Origin: Haloglycomyces albus DSM 45210
Lineage (GTDB): Bacteria; Actinomycetota; Actinomycetes; Mycobacteriales; Micromonosporaceae
Direction: 5' to 3'
Length of the DNA: 64,000 nucleotides
NCBI RefSeq assembly: GCF_000527155.1
Contig: NZ_AZUQ01000001.1
Location: forward strand, 3,423,889 to 3,487,888
A model generated the notes under the pieces. It saw nothing but the letters and a program-made list of their open reading frames with translations. It ran no database searches and was not told the DNA's origin. The position numbers were made by a program, and so were the translations under genes. This document shows positions 55,500 to 64,000 of this stretch, one piece after another (the first letter of the stretch is position 1; every line of letters begins with the position of its first letter).

Positions 55500-57466
55500 G
55501 AGCGACGCTCGGTGTCGCCTGGACGCTGTTCCGCAGCGGTAGGAGCAACAGTCGACTGTCCTCGGTCCTGACCCTGGCCGCCATCGCCGTGGTCACTCTG
55601 GTGTTGCTGTTTACCGTCGCGGCGAACCTGGCTTTCGCGCAGCGAGCGGACGCCACCGCGTGGCGGAGTCCGGCGGAGGTTTCGTCGGACGAGGCGATCG
55701 CACACATCGCCACCGCCACCGACTTTGTGGACGCCACTCTGGTCAAACGCGTGGATGTGGCCGCCGAGGATTCGGGCTCTACTCCCCCGCCGCCGGGCCT
55801 GGATCGGTTTCCGCGGCCGGGCGAGGTGTTCGCTTCTCCTGCCGCTCAGGAGTTGTTGGAGTCTCGACCCGACGCACAGCTCGCGGACCGGTACGGGGAG
55901 ATCACCGGAACGATCGCGAAGGAGGCGCTCACCGGCCCCGGAGAGGTGCTGGTGGTCATCGGGCATACCCCGGACTCGGACGTGATGACCTTGCCTCGCG
56001 ACGGCGGTTCGGATGACTCCGGCCCCTACGGTTTCGCGTCGTTCTCCGACGGTTCGAAGTCGGACATCTATCTGATCTACCAGAACCTGATGGCTTTGGC
56101 CACGGTTTTCATGCTGGTTCCGTTGTTCATCTTCGGCGCGGCAGCGGCCCGATTGAACGTAGCGCGCAAGGATCACCGCTTGGCGTCCATGCGACTGATC
56201 GGTGCCACTCCCAGGCAGGTCACGGCGATCACGGTGGTGGAAACGACTCTGATCGCGTTCCTGGGAGCGGTTCTGGGCGCGGTGACGTGGGTGGCCGCCA
56301 TACCGTTGGTCCGTCACATTCCCATTGACGGAACGGCGTGGTACGCGTCGGATCTGTGGTCCGGAATCGCCCCCCTTCTTCTGACGGTGACGGTCGTTCC
56401 GATATTGGTGGCCGTGTCGGCGATCGTCGGGTTGCGACGGGTCTTGGTCTCACCGTTGGGGGTCGTGCAGCGGCAGAAGGCTCCGGGGTTGCGAGCGATA
56501 CGGTTGCTGGTGTTCCTCGGTCTGCTGGCCGCCTTCTTTGTAGGGATCAATCTGGTCAACCCCGAATCGATGGCGGGTACGGTGATCGTGTTCTCTTTGA
56601 TGGCGGCCTTTGTGTGGGGACTGAGTTTCTTGGGCCCCTGGGTGATCCAGACCTTGGGCCGGATTGTCGGTTTCTTCGCGCGGTCACCGGCACGTCTTTT
56701 GGCCGCCCGCCGCATGGCGACCGATCCCAAGAGTGCTTGGCGAACGGTGTCGGGGGTGACGTTGATCGGTTTCATCGCCGGCTACATCGCCATGATGCCG
56801 ATGATGACCGAGCCGGCGCGGGATCTCGACGAACCCCGGCTGAGCGTCACCACCTCGATGGCGGCGGCCGAGGAGGCCGCGGCGAGCCTGGAGTCGTCCG
56901 AGTCCGTTGCCGCTCGCGACATTGAGGTTATCGAGTCCGAGGACGGGGATGGTGCACGGTTGAGTGCGACGTTCGATTCCCTCCCGGTGGACGAGGCCCG
57001 TACCGTGATGGCCTCTCTCATACCCGGTTCAAGTCCGCAGACGGATTCCGACTTCCAGATCGAATCGAGCCGTTCGGGCGCGAGTATCGCCACCGGGGTC
57101 CTGGTCGTGTTGGTCGTTTCGTTTATGACGGCGATCATTTCCGCCGCCATCGCCGGCGTCGCCTCGACGTTGGAAAAGCGCGAGGTCTATCACCTGATGC
57201 ACTTGGCCGGTATGCCGCGCAAGGTTCTCAATCGAGCGAGGCGGCAGGAGACGCTCATGCCTCTTACCGTCCTCGGAGGTGGCTCGATCCTCACGGGTGT
57301 CCTGATCGCGGTGCCGTTTTTGAACCTCGCTCCGGAGGGCGACTCCATGGCGTGGATCTTGGCGGTGGCCGTCGCCGTGGGGTTCATAGGGGTCATGCTG
57401 GCGAACGCGGTGGCACGCCCGGTTCTATCGCAGGCCATGTATACCGCGACGGTCCAGGGCGACTGA
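55496..57466 (+). CDS. FtsX-like ABC transporter permease
   Basis: 656 residues. TM1 near residues 25-45, an external domain with Pro/Gly, then TM helices at about 205-350, two further TM helices to about 400, another near 425, a second acidic external domain and three C-terminal TMs. FtsX motif region RLIGATPRQVTAI. ATG 55496 overlaps the ATPase stop. Partner of the preceding ATPase; the substrate could be a drug, lipid or antimicrobial peptide. Confidence 0.9.
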   Translation: MRATLGVAWTLFRSGRSNSRLSSVLTLAAIAVVTLVLLFTVAANLAFAQRADATAWRSPAEVSSDEAIAHIATATDFVDATLVKRVDVAAEDSGSTPPPPGLDRFPRPGEVFASPAAQELLESRPDAQLADRYGEITGTIAKEALTGPGEVLVVIGHTPDSDVMTLPRDGGSDDSGPYGFASFSDGSKSDIYLIYQNLMALATVFMLVPLFIFGAAAARLNVARKDHRLASMRLIGATPRQVTAITVVETTLIAFLGAVLGAVTWVAAIPLVRHIPIDGTAWYASDLWSGIAPLLLTVTVVPILVAVSAIVGLRRVLVSPLGVVQRQKAPGLRAIRLLVFLGLLAAFFVGINLVNPESMAGTVIVFSLMAAFVWGLSFLGPWVIQTLGRIVGFFARSPARLLAARRMATDPKSAWRTVSGVTLIGFIAGYIAMMPMMTEPARDLDEPRLSVTTSMAAAEEAAASLESSESVAARDIEVIESEDGDGARLSATFDSLPVDEARTVMASLIPGSSPQTDSDFQIESSRSGASIATGVLVVLVVSFMTAIISAAIAGVASTLEKREVYHLMHLAGMPRKVLNRARRQETLMPLTVLGGGSILTGVLIAVPFLNLAPEGDSMAWILAVAVAVGFIGVMLANAVARPVLSQAMYTATVQGD

Positions 57467-57469
57467 TCC

Positions 57470-57513
57470 AGCCGCCCGTGTCGTCAGACCGAGGTTCAAC
57501 GACACGGGCGGCT
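57470..57513. terminator. bidirectional terminator between permease and gcvT
   Basis: A perfect 15-bp stem (AGCCGCCCGTGTCGT / ACGACACGGGCGGCT), 14-base loop, between convergent genes. Confidence 0.75.
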
Positions 57514-57518
57514 CGGTC

Positions 57519-58625
57519 CTAACGAGTCGAACTGTCGACGAAGGGCGGCTTCACGACTTTGACCGGGAGGCGGCGTCCACGGACGTCGACTTCCAGGTCG
57601 GCTCCCGGTTTCCAACCCGAGTCCAGGAGCGCCAAAGCGATTCCCTTCTTCAATGTCGGCGAAAACGAGCCTGAGGTGGTGCGGCCGACCTTTTCTTCAC
57701 CGTCGTACACGTCCATGCCGGGGCGCAGTACGCCCTTCTTCACCGCTTCCAGCCCCCAGGAGCGACGTCGCGGGCCGTTCTCACGTTCAGCGGTCAGGAC
57801 GTCCTTGCCCCAGAAGTCGGGTTTGTCCCATCCGATGGCCCATCGCATGCGTGCCTGCACGGGGGTGATGTCGGTGGTGAGGTCGTTACCGTGTAGGGGA
57901 TAGCCCATTTCCAGACGCAGCGTGTCCCGTGCCCCGAGCCCACAGGGCTGGACGTCGCGGCGCATCAATTCGTCCCACAAAGGACCCGCTGCGGACGTCG
58001 GAACGAGGAGTTCAAAGCCTTTCTCACCGGTGTATCCGGTCCGGCACACCAATAGCTCCGTTCCTTCGAAGGAAGCGGTCTTGAACTCCATGAAATCGTC
58101 GTGATCGGTCGGCAGACCGAGGTCGGCGACGATTCCGGGGGCTTCGGGTCCCTGTACCGCGATAACGGCCCATTCGGTGTGTTCATCGGCGATGTCGATG
58201 TCGGCCGGAGCAGCATCACGCAGGCGACGCGCCACGTCCGCGTTGTTGGCGGCGTTGGGCATGGCCAGGATCTTCTGTTCACTGAAGCGGTAGCAGATAA
58301 CGTCGTCGACGACGCCGCCTTCGACCGTGCAACAGAGGTTGTAGAGCGCGCCTCCGTCTTTGGCACGATTGAGGTCGTTGGTGAAGCAGGAGTTGACGAA
58401 TTCCAACGCTCGGGGTCCGGTGATGACCAGCTTGCCGAGGTGGGAGACATCGAATGCGCCGACGTGGTGACGTACGGCATTGTGCTCCGCGATGACGCCT
58501 TCGTATTCCAGCGGCATCTCCCAGCCGGCAAAGGGCGCGAATTTGGCTCCCAGTGCCTGGTGACGTGGATACAGCGGCGACGGTCGCAGTGAACCCTCTT
58601 GAGGTGATGTGTGAGTCTCAGCCAT
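57519..58625 (-). CDS. gcvT: glycine cleavage system aminomethyltransferase (T-protein)
   Basis: 368 residues. T-protein transfers the methylene group to THF with release of ammonia. Motifs: FAPFAGWEMPLEYEGVIAEH, VSHLGKLVITGPRALEFVNS, VVDDVICYRFSE, CRTGYTGEKGFELLVP, and LRLEMGYPLHGNDLTTDITP. ATG 58625 gives a normal start; the open frame upstream (to 58706) has no similarity. No gcvH or gcvP adjoins. Confidence 0.95.
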   Translation of the reverse strand: MAETHTSPQEGSLRPSPLYPRHQALGAKFAPFAGWEMPLEYEGVIAEHNAVRHHVGAFDVSHLGKLVITGPRALEFVNSCFTNDLNRAKDGGALYNLCCTVEGGVVDDVICYRFSEQKILAMPNAANNADVARRLRDAAPADIDIADEHTEWAVIAVQGPEAPGIVADLGLPTDHDDFMEFKTASFEGTELLVCRTGYTGEKGFELLVPTSAAGPLWDELMRRDVQPCGLGARDTLRLEMGYPLHGNDLTTDITPVQARMRWAIGWDKPDFWGKDVLTAERENGPRRRSWGLEAVKKGVLRPGMDVYDGEEKVGRTTSGSFSPTLKKGIALALLDSGWKPGADLEVDVRGRRLPVKVVKPPFVDSSTR

Positions 58626-58796
58626 GCCTAATACGGTACTGGGCCCGCATGGGAACATAAGATCGGGATTGAGCTTAAGTCGAGTCCCCTGGTGCGTCCG
58701 GTACACCTCAGGTAACCCCTGAGCGGCGTATTCGACGCACCGGCGACGTATCCATCACGTGACGCTTCACGTGTGACACTTTTCGAAAGGTATAAC

Positions 58797-60266
58797 GTGA
58801 CTGAACTTCGTTTCGATTCGGCGGCCGCGCAGGAAGCCGCCGTTGACGTCGTCATCATCGGTGCGTACTCGTCCGATGAGTCTGTACCCGTCATCCCCGA
58901 ATCCGCTTCCGGCGTCAACGCCGCCTTCGGTGGGGAACTGTCGGCTCGCCTGGCGGAGATCGGTCATGAGGGTTCGGCCTCCACCGTCGCCAAGCTTCCC
59001 GCTCCCGACGGTCTTGCCGCCAACTCGCTGTTCGTCGTGGGCTTGGGCGCTCAGGACGACGTCGACACGGAAGTCCTACGTCGGGCCGTGGCTACCGGTG
59101 TCCGCGCGACGTTCGGGCGCGACACCGTCGCCGTCGCCGTGGAGGGGGACGACGAAGCGGTGGCCACCGGTGCCTCCCTGGGCACCTACAAGTTCGACGA
59201 TTTCAAAACCGACGAGGCAGACGACGTTCCTCCCCAGTCGGTAACGGTTCTGGGCACCACCGCCGAGGTCGTCTCACGGGTAGAGGCTCTGACCGCCGGA
59301 GTATTCGCCGCCCGCGACTGGCTGAACACCCCCGCCAACTATCTGCGCCCGCCGATGTTCGCCACCGAGATCGAACGTGCGGCCGACGAACTGGGCCTTG
59401 AAGTCGAGACGCTCGATGTTGAGGCACTCAAAACCGGTGGATACGGTGGCACCTTGGCCGTCGGAGGCGGTTCCGAGGCGGGGCCGCGTCTGGTGCGTAT
59501 CATGTACCGCCCGGACGGAGCCGATAAGCACATCGCCCTGGTCGGAAAGGGCATTACCTTCGACACCGGTGGCATCTCACTGAAGCCGCCACAGGGCATG
59601 TGGGACATGAAGGGCGACATGGGCGGCGCCGGTGCGGTCGTAGGCGCCATCCTCTCCATCGCTCGATTGGGCCTTCCCATCAACGTCACAGCGACGGTCG
59701 CTTTGGCCGAAAACATGCCGTCCGGTTCGGCCTACCGCCCGGGCGATGTCGTGACCGCCCGCAACGGCAAGACCATCGAAGTACTCAACACCGATGCCGA
59801 GGGACGCATGGTGCTGTCCGACGCACTGTCTCGTGCCGCCGAAGACGAACCGGACGCTCTGTACGACGTCGCCACTTTGACCGGTGGTGCCGTCATTTCA
59901 CTGGGAGCGCGCACCATGGGTCTGATGGGTACCCCCGCCGAGACGGCTCGGGTACAGCGCCTCGGTGACGAGACCGGCGAACGGGGTTGGGCCATGCCGT
60001 TCCCCGAAGACGTCAAGAAAAACATGGAGTCGTCCATCGCCGACGTGTCACAGTGTGCGCAGGGAATGAAGCGCGACGGACACATGCTGCAGGGAGGTAT
60101 CTTCCTCTCGCACTTCGTCCCCGAAGCCCTACCGTGGGCGCACCTCGACATCGCCGGCCCGGCGGATTCGGACTCCGCATTCGGCTACCTCGTGAAGGGC
60201 GGCACCGGTTTTCCCGTCCGAACCTTGGTAGCGGTCGTGGAAGACTGGCTCGCCGAGCAATCGTAA
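58797..60266 (+). CDS. pepA: M17 leucyl aminopeptidase
   Basis: 489 residues; two-metal aminopeptidase. Catalytic motifs: [15 protein letters not shown] with the catalytic lysine, and [14 protein letters not shown] with metal-binding Asp/Glu and the arginine. N-terminal domain about 160 residues, acidic. GTG 58797 with AAAGG upstream. Divergent from gcvT. An opposing gene overlaps its 3' end. Confidence 0.96.
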   Translation: MTELRFDSAAAQEAAVDVVIIGAYSSDESVPVIPESASGVNAAFGGELSARLAEIGHEGSASTVAKLPAPDGLAANSLFVVGLGAQDDVDTEVLRRAVATGVRATFGRDTVAVAVEGDDEAVATGASLGTYKFDDFKTDEADDVPPQSVTVLGTTAEVVSRVEALTAGVFAARDWLNTPANYLRPPMFATEIERAADELGLEVETLDVEALKTGGYGGTLAVGGGSEAGPRLVRIMYRPDGADKHIALVGKGITFDTGGISLKPPQGMWDMKGDMGGAGAVVGAILSIARLGLPINVTATVALAENMPSGSAYRPGDVVTARNGKTIEVLNTDAEGRMVLSDALSRAAEDEPDALYDVATLTGGAVISLGARTMGLMGTPAETARVQRLGDETGERGWAMPFPEDVKKNMESSIADVSQCAQGMKRDGHMLQGGIFLSHFVPEALPWAHLDIAGPADSDSAFGYLVKGGTGFPVRTLVAVVEDWLAEQS

Positions 60267-60626
60267 TTCCATGGAATTGAGTCGCCGGCGTTGGGCGCGT
60301 TTGCGTTCAATCCGGCGACGCTCGTCGAAGTCGCGTTTTCTCTGCGGGTAGCCGGTCTTCTCCACTTCATACAGCGGTATATCGTGCTTCTTGGTGAGGT
60401 TGAACGCCCCCTTCATCCCACCAATATGCCGCCGTGTCCATTCCCCGTCATAGGCGATCAGCATGACCGTGGTCTCAGTGACATAGGTTTCGGGTTCGAG
60501 GTAGGCTTCGACCCCATGGCGCGACTGAATGAATTCCGCCAAGTGCTTCGCATCCGCCTCATCCGTCGCTCGACCTTGCGCGCCCGGGCTGGATTGCTTC
60601 TTCTTTTTACGACGAAACCAAGGCAT
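60129..60626 (-). CDS. unknown small protein convergent with pepA (3' overlap)
   Basis: 165 residues, with AAGGAG five bases before ATG 60626. The N-terminal 115-120 residues look genuine: a basic start (MPWFRRKKKK), then LAEFIQSRHGVEAYLEPETY, VMLIAYDGEWTRRHIGG and IPLYEVEKTGYPQRKRDFDE. Similar short actinobacterial proteins, sometimes loosely named oxidoreductase, end soon after this. Here the frame runs 138 bases into the pepA 3' end, so the real end may be extended. Function unknown. Confidence 0.6.
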   Translation of the reverse strand: MPWFRRKKKKQSSPGAQGRATDEADAKHLAEFIQSRHGVEAYLEPETYVTETTVMLIAYDGEWTRRHIGGMKGAFNLTKKHDIPLYEVEKTGYPQRKRDFDERRRIERKRAQRRRLNSMELRLLGEPVFHDRYQGSDGKTGAALHEVAECGVRIRRAGDVEVRPR

Positions 60627-60848
60627 GTGGTCTCCTTCCCGGCGTGGGATTTGCTCGATGCCATTCGCTCAAGAGTACACAGTTCAGCGCCCGCCTGTGT
60701 CCAGCGGCACAGCGGTAATCTTGCCGTCGGCGGGGAATCGCGCTTGAATGGGTGTTGTCCACACTCCATTAACTCTGACTCGGTGCCCACAAGGTTCGAG
60801 TCGGTGAGACGATGGACGAAGTCTATACCAACGTCACAGGGGAGATTA

Positions 60849-62234
60849 ATGAGCAACCCGAACACAGGATACGACGTAGTAATCCTGGGTGGCGGCAGCG
60901 GCGGTTACGCCTGCGCATTCCGCGCAGCCGAACTCGGCATGTCGGTCGCCCTCATTGAAAAGGACAAAGTGGGTGGCACGTGTCTGCACCGCGGTTGCAT
61001 CCCCACCAAGGCCCTGCTTCACGCCGGTGAAGTCGCCGACACCGCACGTGACGGTGCCCAGTTCGGTATCCAGACCGAGCTCAAAGGTGTCGACATGGCC
61101 GGGGTCAACAAGTACAAGGACGACATCGTCGCAGGTCTCTACAAGGGCTTGCAGGGCCTGGTCAAGGCGCACAAGGTTGAGTTCATCAACGGCTACGGCC
61201 GCCTGACCGGACGCAACACCATCGAGGTGGACGGACGCACCGTCACGGGTAAGAACATCGTTCTCGCCTCCGGCTCATACTCCAAGTCGCTCCCCAATCT
61301 CGAAGTGGACGAGGAGCGGTTCATCACCTCCGAAGCCGCTCTGAACCTCGACTACGTTCCCAACAAGGTCGTCGTCATCGGCGGCGGCGTCATCGGTGTC
61401 GAGTTCGCCAGCGCCTGGCGCTCCCTCGGTGCCGAGGTCGAGATCGTCGAGGGTCTTCCGCGCCTCGTGGCCGCCGAGGACGCCGATACATCGAAGCAAT
61501 TGGAACGTTCCTTCCGTAAGCGTGGAATCAAGTTCCACACCGGCAAGTTCTTCGAGAAGGCCGAGAAAACCTCGGACGGCGTGCGCATCACGCTTCCCGG
61601 CGACAAGACCGTGGAAGGCGACATCGCTCTCGTCGCGGTCGGTCGTGGCCCGAACACCGAAGGACTCGGTTATGAGGAACAGGGCATCGCCATGGAACGC
61701 GGCTTCGTTCGCACCAACGATCACCTCCAAACCAGCGTCGACGGCATTTACGCCGCCGGTGACATCGTTCCGGGCATCCAGCTCGCCCACCGTGGTTTCG
61801 CTCAGGGCGTCTTCATCGCCGAACACATCGCCGGCCTCAACCCGGCCCCGATCGACGAGAAGGGCATCCCGCGCGTTACGTTCACCGACCCCGAGGTCGC
61901 CTCGGTCGGCTACAACGAAGACGAGGCCAAGGAGGTCTACGGCGCCGACAACATCACATCCTACAAGTACAACCTGGCCGGCAACGGCAAGTCGAACATC
62001 CTGAAGACCCAGGGGTTCATCAAGATGGTGTCGGTCAAGGACGGACCGATCGTCGGTGTTCACATGGTCGGCGGTCGCATCTCCGAGCAGATCGGTGAGG
62101 CGGAGCTGATTTACAACTGGGAAGCCTACGCCGACGACGTCGCCAAGTTGATCCACATGCACCCGACCCAGAACGAGTCGCTGGGCGAGACCGCCATGGC
62201 GCTGGCCGGCAAGCCGCTGCACGTACACGACTAA
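60849..62234 (+). CDS. lpd: dihydrolipoyl dehydrogenase (E3)
   Basis: 461 residues, flavoprotein reoxidising the lipoyl arms of 2-oxoacid dehydrogenases. FAD motif VVILGGGSGGYACAFRAAEL, redox disulphide GGTCLHRGCIPTKA, NAD motif VVIGGGVIGVEFASAW, second FAD region GIYAAGDIVPGIQLAHRG, and C-terminal HMHPTQNESLGE with the catalytic His-Glu. ATG 60849 has GGGGAG upstream. Followed by sucB. Confidence 0.97.
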   Translation: MSNPNTGYDVVILGGGSGGYACAFRAAELGMSVALIEKDKVGGTCLHRGCIPTKALLHAGEVADTARDGAQFGIQTELKGVDMAGVNKYKDDIVAGLYKGLQGLVKAHKVEFINGYGRLTGRNTIEVDGRTVTGKNIVLASGSYSKSLPNLEVDEERFITSEAALNLDYVPNKVVVIGGGVIGVEFASAWRSLGAEVEIVEGLPRLVAAEDADTSKQLERSFRKRGIKFHTGKFFEKAEKTSDGVRITLPGDKTVEGDIALVAVGRGPNTEGLGYEEQGIAMERGFVRTNDHLQTSVDGIYAAGDIVPGIQLAHRGFAQGVFIAEHIAGLNPAPIDEKGIPRVTFTDPEVASVGYNEDEAKEVYGADNITSYKYNLAGNGKSNILKTQGFIKMVSVKDGPIVGVHMVGGRISEQIGEAELIYNWEAYADDVAKLIHMHPTQNESLGETAMALAGKPLHVHD

Positions 62235-62497
62235 TAGGTGTTCCGCATTCGCGGCACTACATATCGATCCGTGAAACGGCACCCGAACATGTGGCCCACG
62301 TGGCCGATGTTTGGGTCGCCTCACATTTGTATTGTGAATAGGTCCAGCTCAGGCCCCACATGGTGAATATTGCGCTATGGTTGTCTGCGCTGGACCTGTT
62401 GTTTGTGAACTAACCAGAACTTATACGCGAGTAACCATTCCGGTCGGTCCGCTCGATCGGCCACAAGCGCCATAACCATTAGAACAGGAAGTCTGAC
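62235..62497. other. intergenic region upstream of sucB
   Basis: About 260 bases; AT-richer segments at 62320-62380 probably include the sucB promoter. No gene recognised. Confidence 0.3.
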
Positions 62498-64000
62498 ATG
62501 CCTACATCGGTAACGATGCCCGCTCTCGGTGAGTCGGTCACAGAGGGCACAGTTACTCAGTGGCTGAAGCAGGAGGGCGACACCGTCGAGGTGGACGAGC
62601 CGCTTCTCGAAGTTTCCACCGACAAGGTCGACACCGAGGTTCCCTCTCCCGTCGCCGGAACTCTCATTAAGATCGTGGCCGCGGAGGACGCCGAGGTCGA
62701 AGTCGGCGGTGAGCTGGCCGTCGTCGGAGAGGCCGGGGAAGCAGCCGGTTCTCCCACTCCCGCACCCGCAGAGGCTCCGGCCGAAGAAACGCCCGCGGAG
62801 AAGCCGGTCGAGGACACTCCCGCTCCCGTGGCCTCCGCTGAGGCCCCCGCCTCCGGTGGCGGCGAAGGCACCGACGTGACCCTGCCCGAGCTCGGCGAAT
62901 CCGTTACCGAAGGCACCGTTACTCAGTGGTTGAAGGCCGTTGGCGACACCGTCGAAGCCGATGAACCGCTCCTGGAGGTGTCCACCGACAAGGTCGACAC
63001 CGAGATTCCCTCTCCCGCTGCCGGAACCCTGCAGGACATTCGGGTTCCCGAGGACGAGACCGCCAATGTCGGTGACGTCCTGGCCGTCATCGGAACCGGT
63101 GCGGCGCCCGCGGCGGATACTCCGCAGGAAAGCCCGGCCCCACAGCCGGCCGCGCCCGCGGAACCGAAACCGGAGCCGTCCGAGAAGCCGGAACCCGCTG
63201 CGGCAGCTCCGCAACCGGCCGCTCCGGCCGCGCCCGCCACGACTCCGCCGGCGGCACCGACCAACAAACCCACCGAAGTCAGCTACGTCACTCCCTTGGT
63301 GCGTAAGTTGGCCAATGAAAACGATGTCGACCTTTCCCAGGTCACCGGCACCGGCGTGGGTGGTCGTATCCGTAAGCAGGATGTACAGGAGGTCATCGAC
63401 CGCCAGAAGTCCTCCGCTCCCGCTCCCTCGGCCCAGCCGAGCGCTCCAGTGGAACCCAGCCCGTTGCGCGGACGGGTGGAGAAGATGACTCGTCTTCGTC
63501 AGGTCGCCGCCAAGGCCCTGCACGATTCCCTGCAGTCGCAGGCGCAGTTGACCACCGTGGTAGAGGTCGACCTCACCAAGGTCATGAATCTGCGGGCCGC
63601 CAAGAAGGACGAGTTCCTCGCCCGGCACGGCGTCAAACTCTCCCCGCTTCCGTTCATGGTCGTGGCCGCCATCGAAGCGCTGCAGCAGTACCCGATCGTC
63701 AACGCCTCCATGAACATGGAAGAAAAGACGATCACCTACCCGGAGGCGGAGAACGTAGGCGTCGCGGTCGACACCGAGAAGGGCCTCATCGTTCCCGTCA
63801 TCAAGAACGCCGGGGATCTCAACATTCCCGGAATCGCGCGCCACACCGCCGAACTGGCCGAAAAGGCCCGTTCGGGTGGTCTGACTCCGGACGACCTGTC
63901 CGGTGGCACCTTCACCGTGACCAACACCGGAAGCCGCGGAGCCCTGTTCGACACTCCGATCGTCAACGCTCCGCAGTCGGCCATCCTGGGAACCGGAGCA
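62498..64000 (+). CDS. sucB: 2-oxoglutarate dehydrogenase E2 (partial, C-terminus cut)
   Basis: Two lipoyl domains, each with VSTDKVDTE (lipoylated lysines at residues 43 and about 165), separated and followed by long Ala/Pro linkers; then a peripheral subunit-binding domain ([31 protein letters not shown]), then the catalytic acyltransferase domain ([13 protein letters not shown]..., [20 protein letters not shown]) which is cut by the window end before its HxxxDG motif. ATG 62498 after AGGAAG. Two lipoyl domains in tandem are common in actinobacterial SucB. The downstream half is missing. Confidence 0.95.
   Translation, partial: MPTSVTMPALGESVTEGTVTQWLKQEGDTVEVDEPLLEVSTDKVDTEVPSPVAGTLIKIVAAEDAEVEVGGELAVVGEAGEAAGSPTPAPAEAPAEETPAEKPVEDTPAPVASAEAPASGGGEGTDVTLPELGESVTEGTVTQWLKAVGDTVEADEPLLEVSTDKVDTEIPSPAAGTLQDIRVPEDETANVGDVLAVIGTGAAPAADTPQESPAPQPAAPAEPKPEPSEKPEPAAAAPQPAAPAAPATTPPAAPTNKPTEVSYVTPLVRKLANENDVDLSQVTGTGVGGRIRKQDVQEVIDRQKSSAPAPSAQPSAPVEPSPLRGRVEKMTRLRQVAAKALHDSLQSQAQLTTVVEVDLTKVMNLRAAKKDEFLARHGVKLSPLPFMVVAAIEALQQYPIVNASMNMEEKTITYPEAENVGVAVDTEKGLIVPVIKNAGDLNIPGIARHTAELAEKARSGGLTPDDLSGGTFTVTNTGSRGALFDTPIVNAPQSAILGTGA

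Noticed and set aside
61275-62324. 349-codon minus-strand frame
   Set aside because: Antisense to lpd; composition (Asp/Val/Gly/Leu) is typical of the complement of coding DNA.
62375-63844. 489-codon minus-strand frame
   Set aside because: Antisense to sucB lipoyl domains and linkers; its Gly/Arg-rich product mirrors the Ala/Pro linkers.
1-64000. CRISPR array, tRNA, rRNA or prophage
   Set aside because: No regularly spaced direct repeats, no tRNA cloverleaf or rRNA sequence and no phage structural genes were seen on reading both strands.

Overview
The window is a single, mostly housekeeping stretch of an actinobacterial chromosome. Evidence for this: high GC with GTG and TTG starts; an Rv2466c-type (mycothiol-linked) reductase; a SigR/RsrA-type redox sigma pair; the 24-residue actinobacterial ribosomal protein bL37; a DUF2631 protein; a DUF4439 ferritin-like protein; and the MEP isoprenoid genes. 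The gene order resembles Micromonosporales/Glycomycetales-type genomes. The genus is a guess and is not claimed.

Layout. 1-11 kb (minus strand): a cut Rv2466c-like gene, truB, a MATE exporter, rbfA, DUF503, a methyltransferase, infB, ylxR, nusA and rimP, i.e. the translation-initiation/transcription-elongation cluster read right to left. 10.9-16.1 kb (plus): a lipoprotein with a DUF4439 protein, then a PadR regulator with an ABC ATPase and FtsX-type permease. 16.1-24.0 kb (minus): map, a membrane protein, ispG, an RseP-type protease, a stop-interrupted dihydrofolate-reductase-like gene, dxr and purU. 24.1-31.3 kb is the accessory part: a CapA-type lipoprotein, DoxX, a TIGR03364-type FAD oxidoreductase, a decayed IS200/IS605 TnpB end with an omega-RNA-like hairpin array, a metallo-beta-lactamase/Rieske fusion, DUF2631 and a NUDIX hydrolase. 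31.4-39.0 kb (minus): an unknown 110-residue protein, a long DivIVA-domain protein, rlmN, cdsA, frr, pyrH, tsf and rpsB. 39.5-43.2 kb (plus): an M23 (LytM) protein, YraN, YifB and dprA. 43.2-48.5 kb: a SIS-domain protein, bL37, a TetR regulator, RsrA/SigR and an SRAP (YedK) protein. 48.7-52.6 kb (plus): aroA, rsgA, hisN and an RluA-type synthase. 52.7-57.5 kb: a DesKR-like two-component pair divergent from a small membrane ORF, ABC ATPase and permease. 57.5-64 kb: gcvT, pepA, an unknown small protein, lpd and sucB (cut by the window end).

How the genes work together. ispG and dxr give two MEP-pathway steps beside the site-2 protease. rpsB-tsf-pyrH-frr-cdsA links translation, ribosome recycling, UMP supply and CDP-diacylglycerol. 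lpd and sucB supply E3 and E2 of 2-oxoacid dehydrogenase. SigR and RsrA form a thiol-oxidation switch, and a likely autoregulatory promoter is visible. Two separate ABC exporter modules each have their own regulator (PadR; DesKR-like).

The most unusual items are the TnpB C-terminal remnant followed by three consecutive hairpins (about 27.56-27.74 kb, minus strand) with a second copy of the terminal hairpin 230 bp away, the Rieske-MBL fusion beside it, tandem DnaA boxes before the LytM gene, and several very small genes: bL37, a 39-residue membrane ORF in the second ABC operon, and a 39-residue ORF before truB. No tRNA, rRNA or CRISPR array was seen. Every family call rests on reading motifs by eye; no database search was run.
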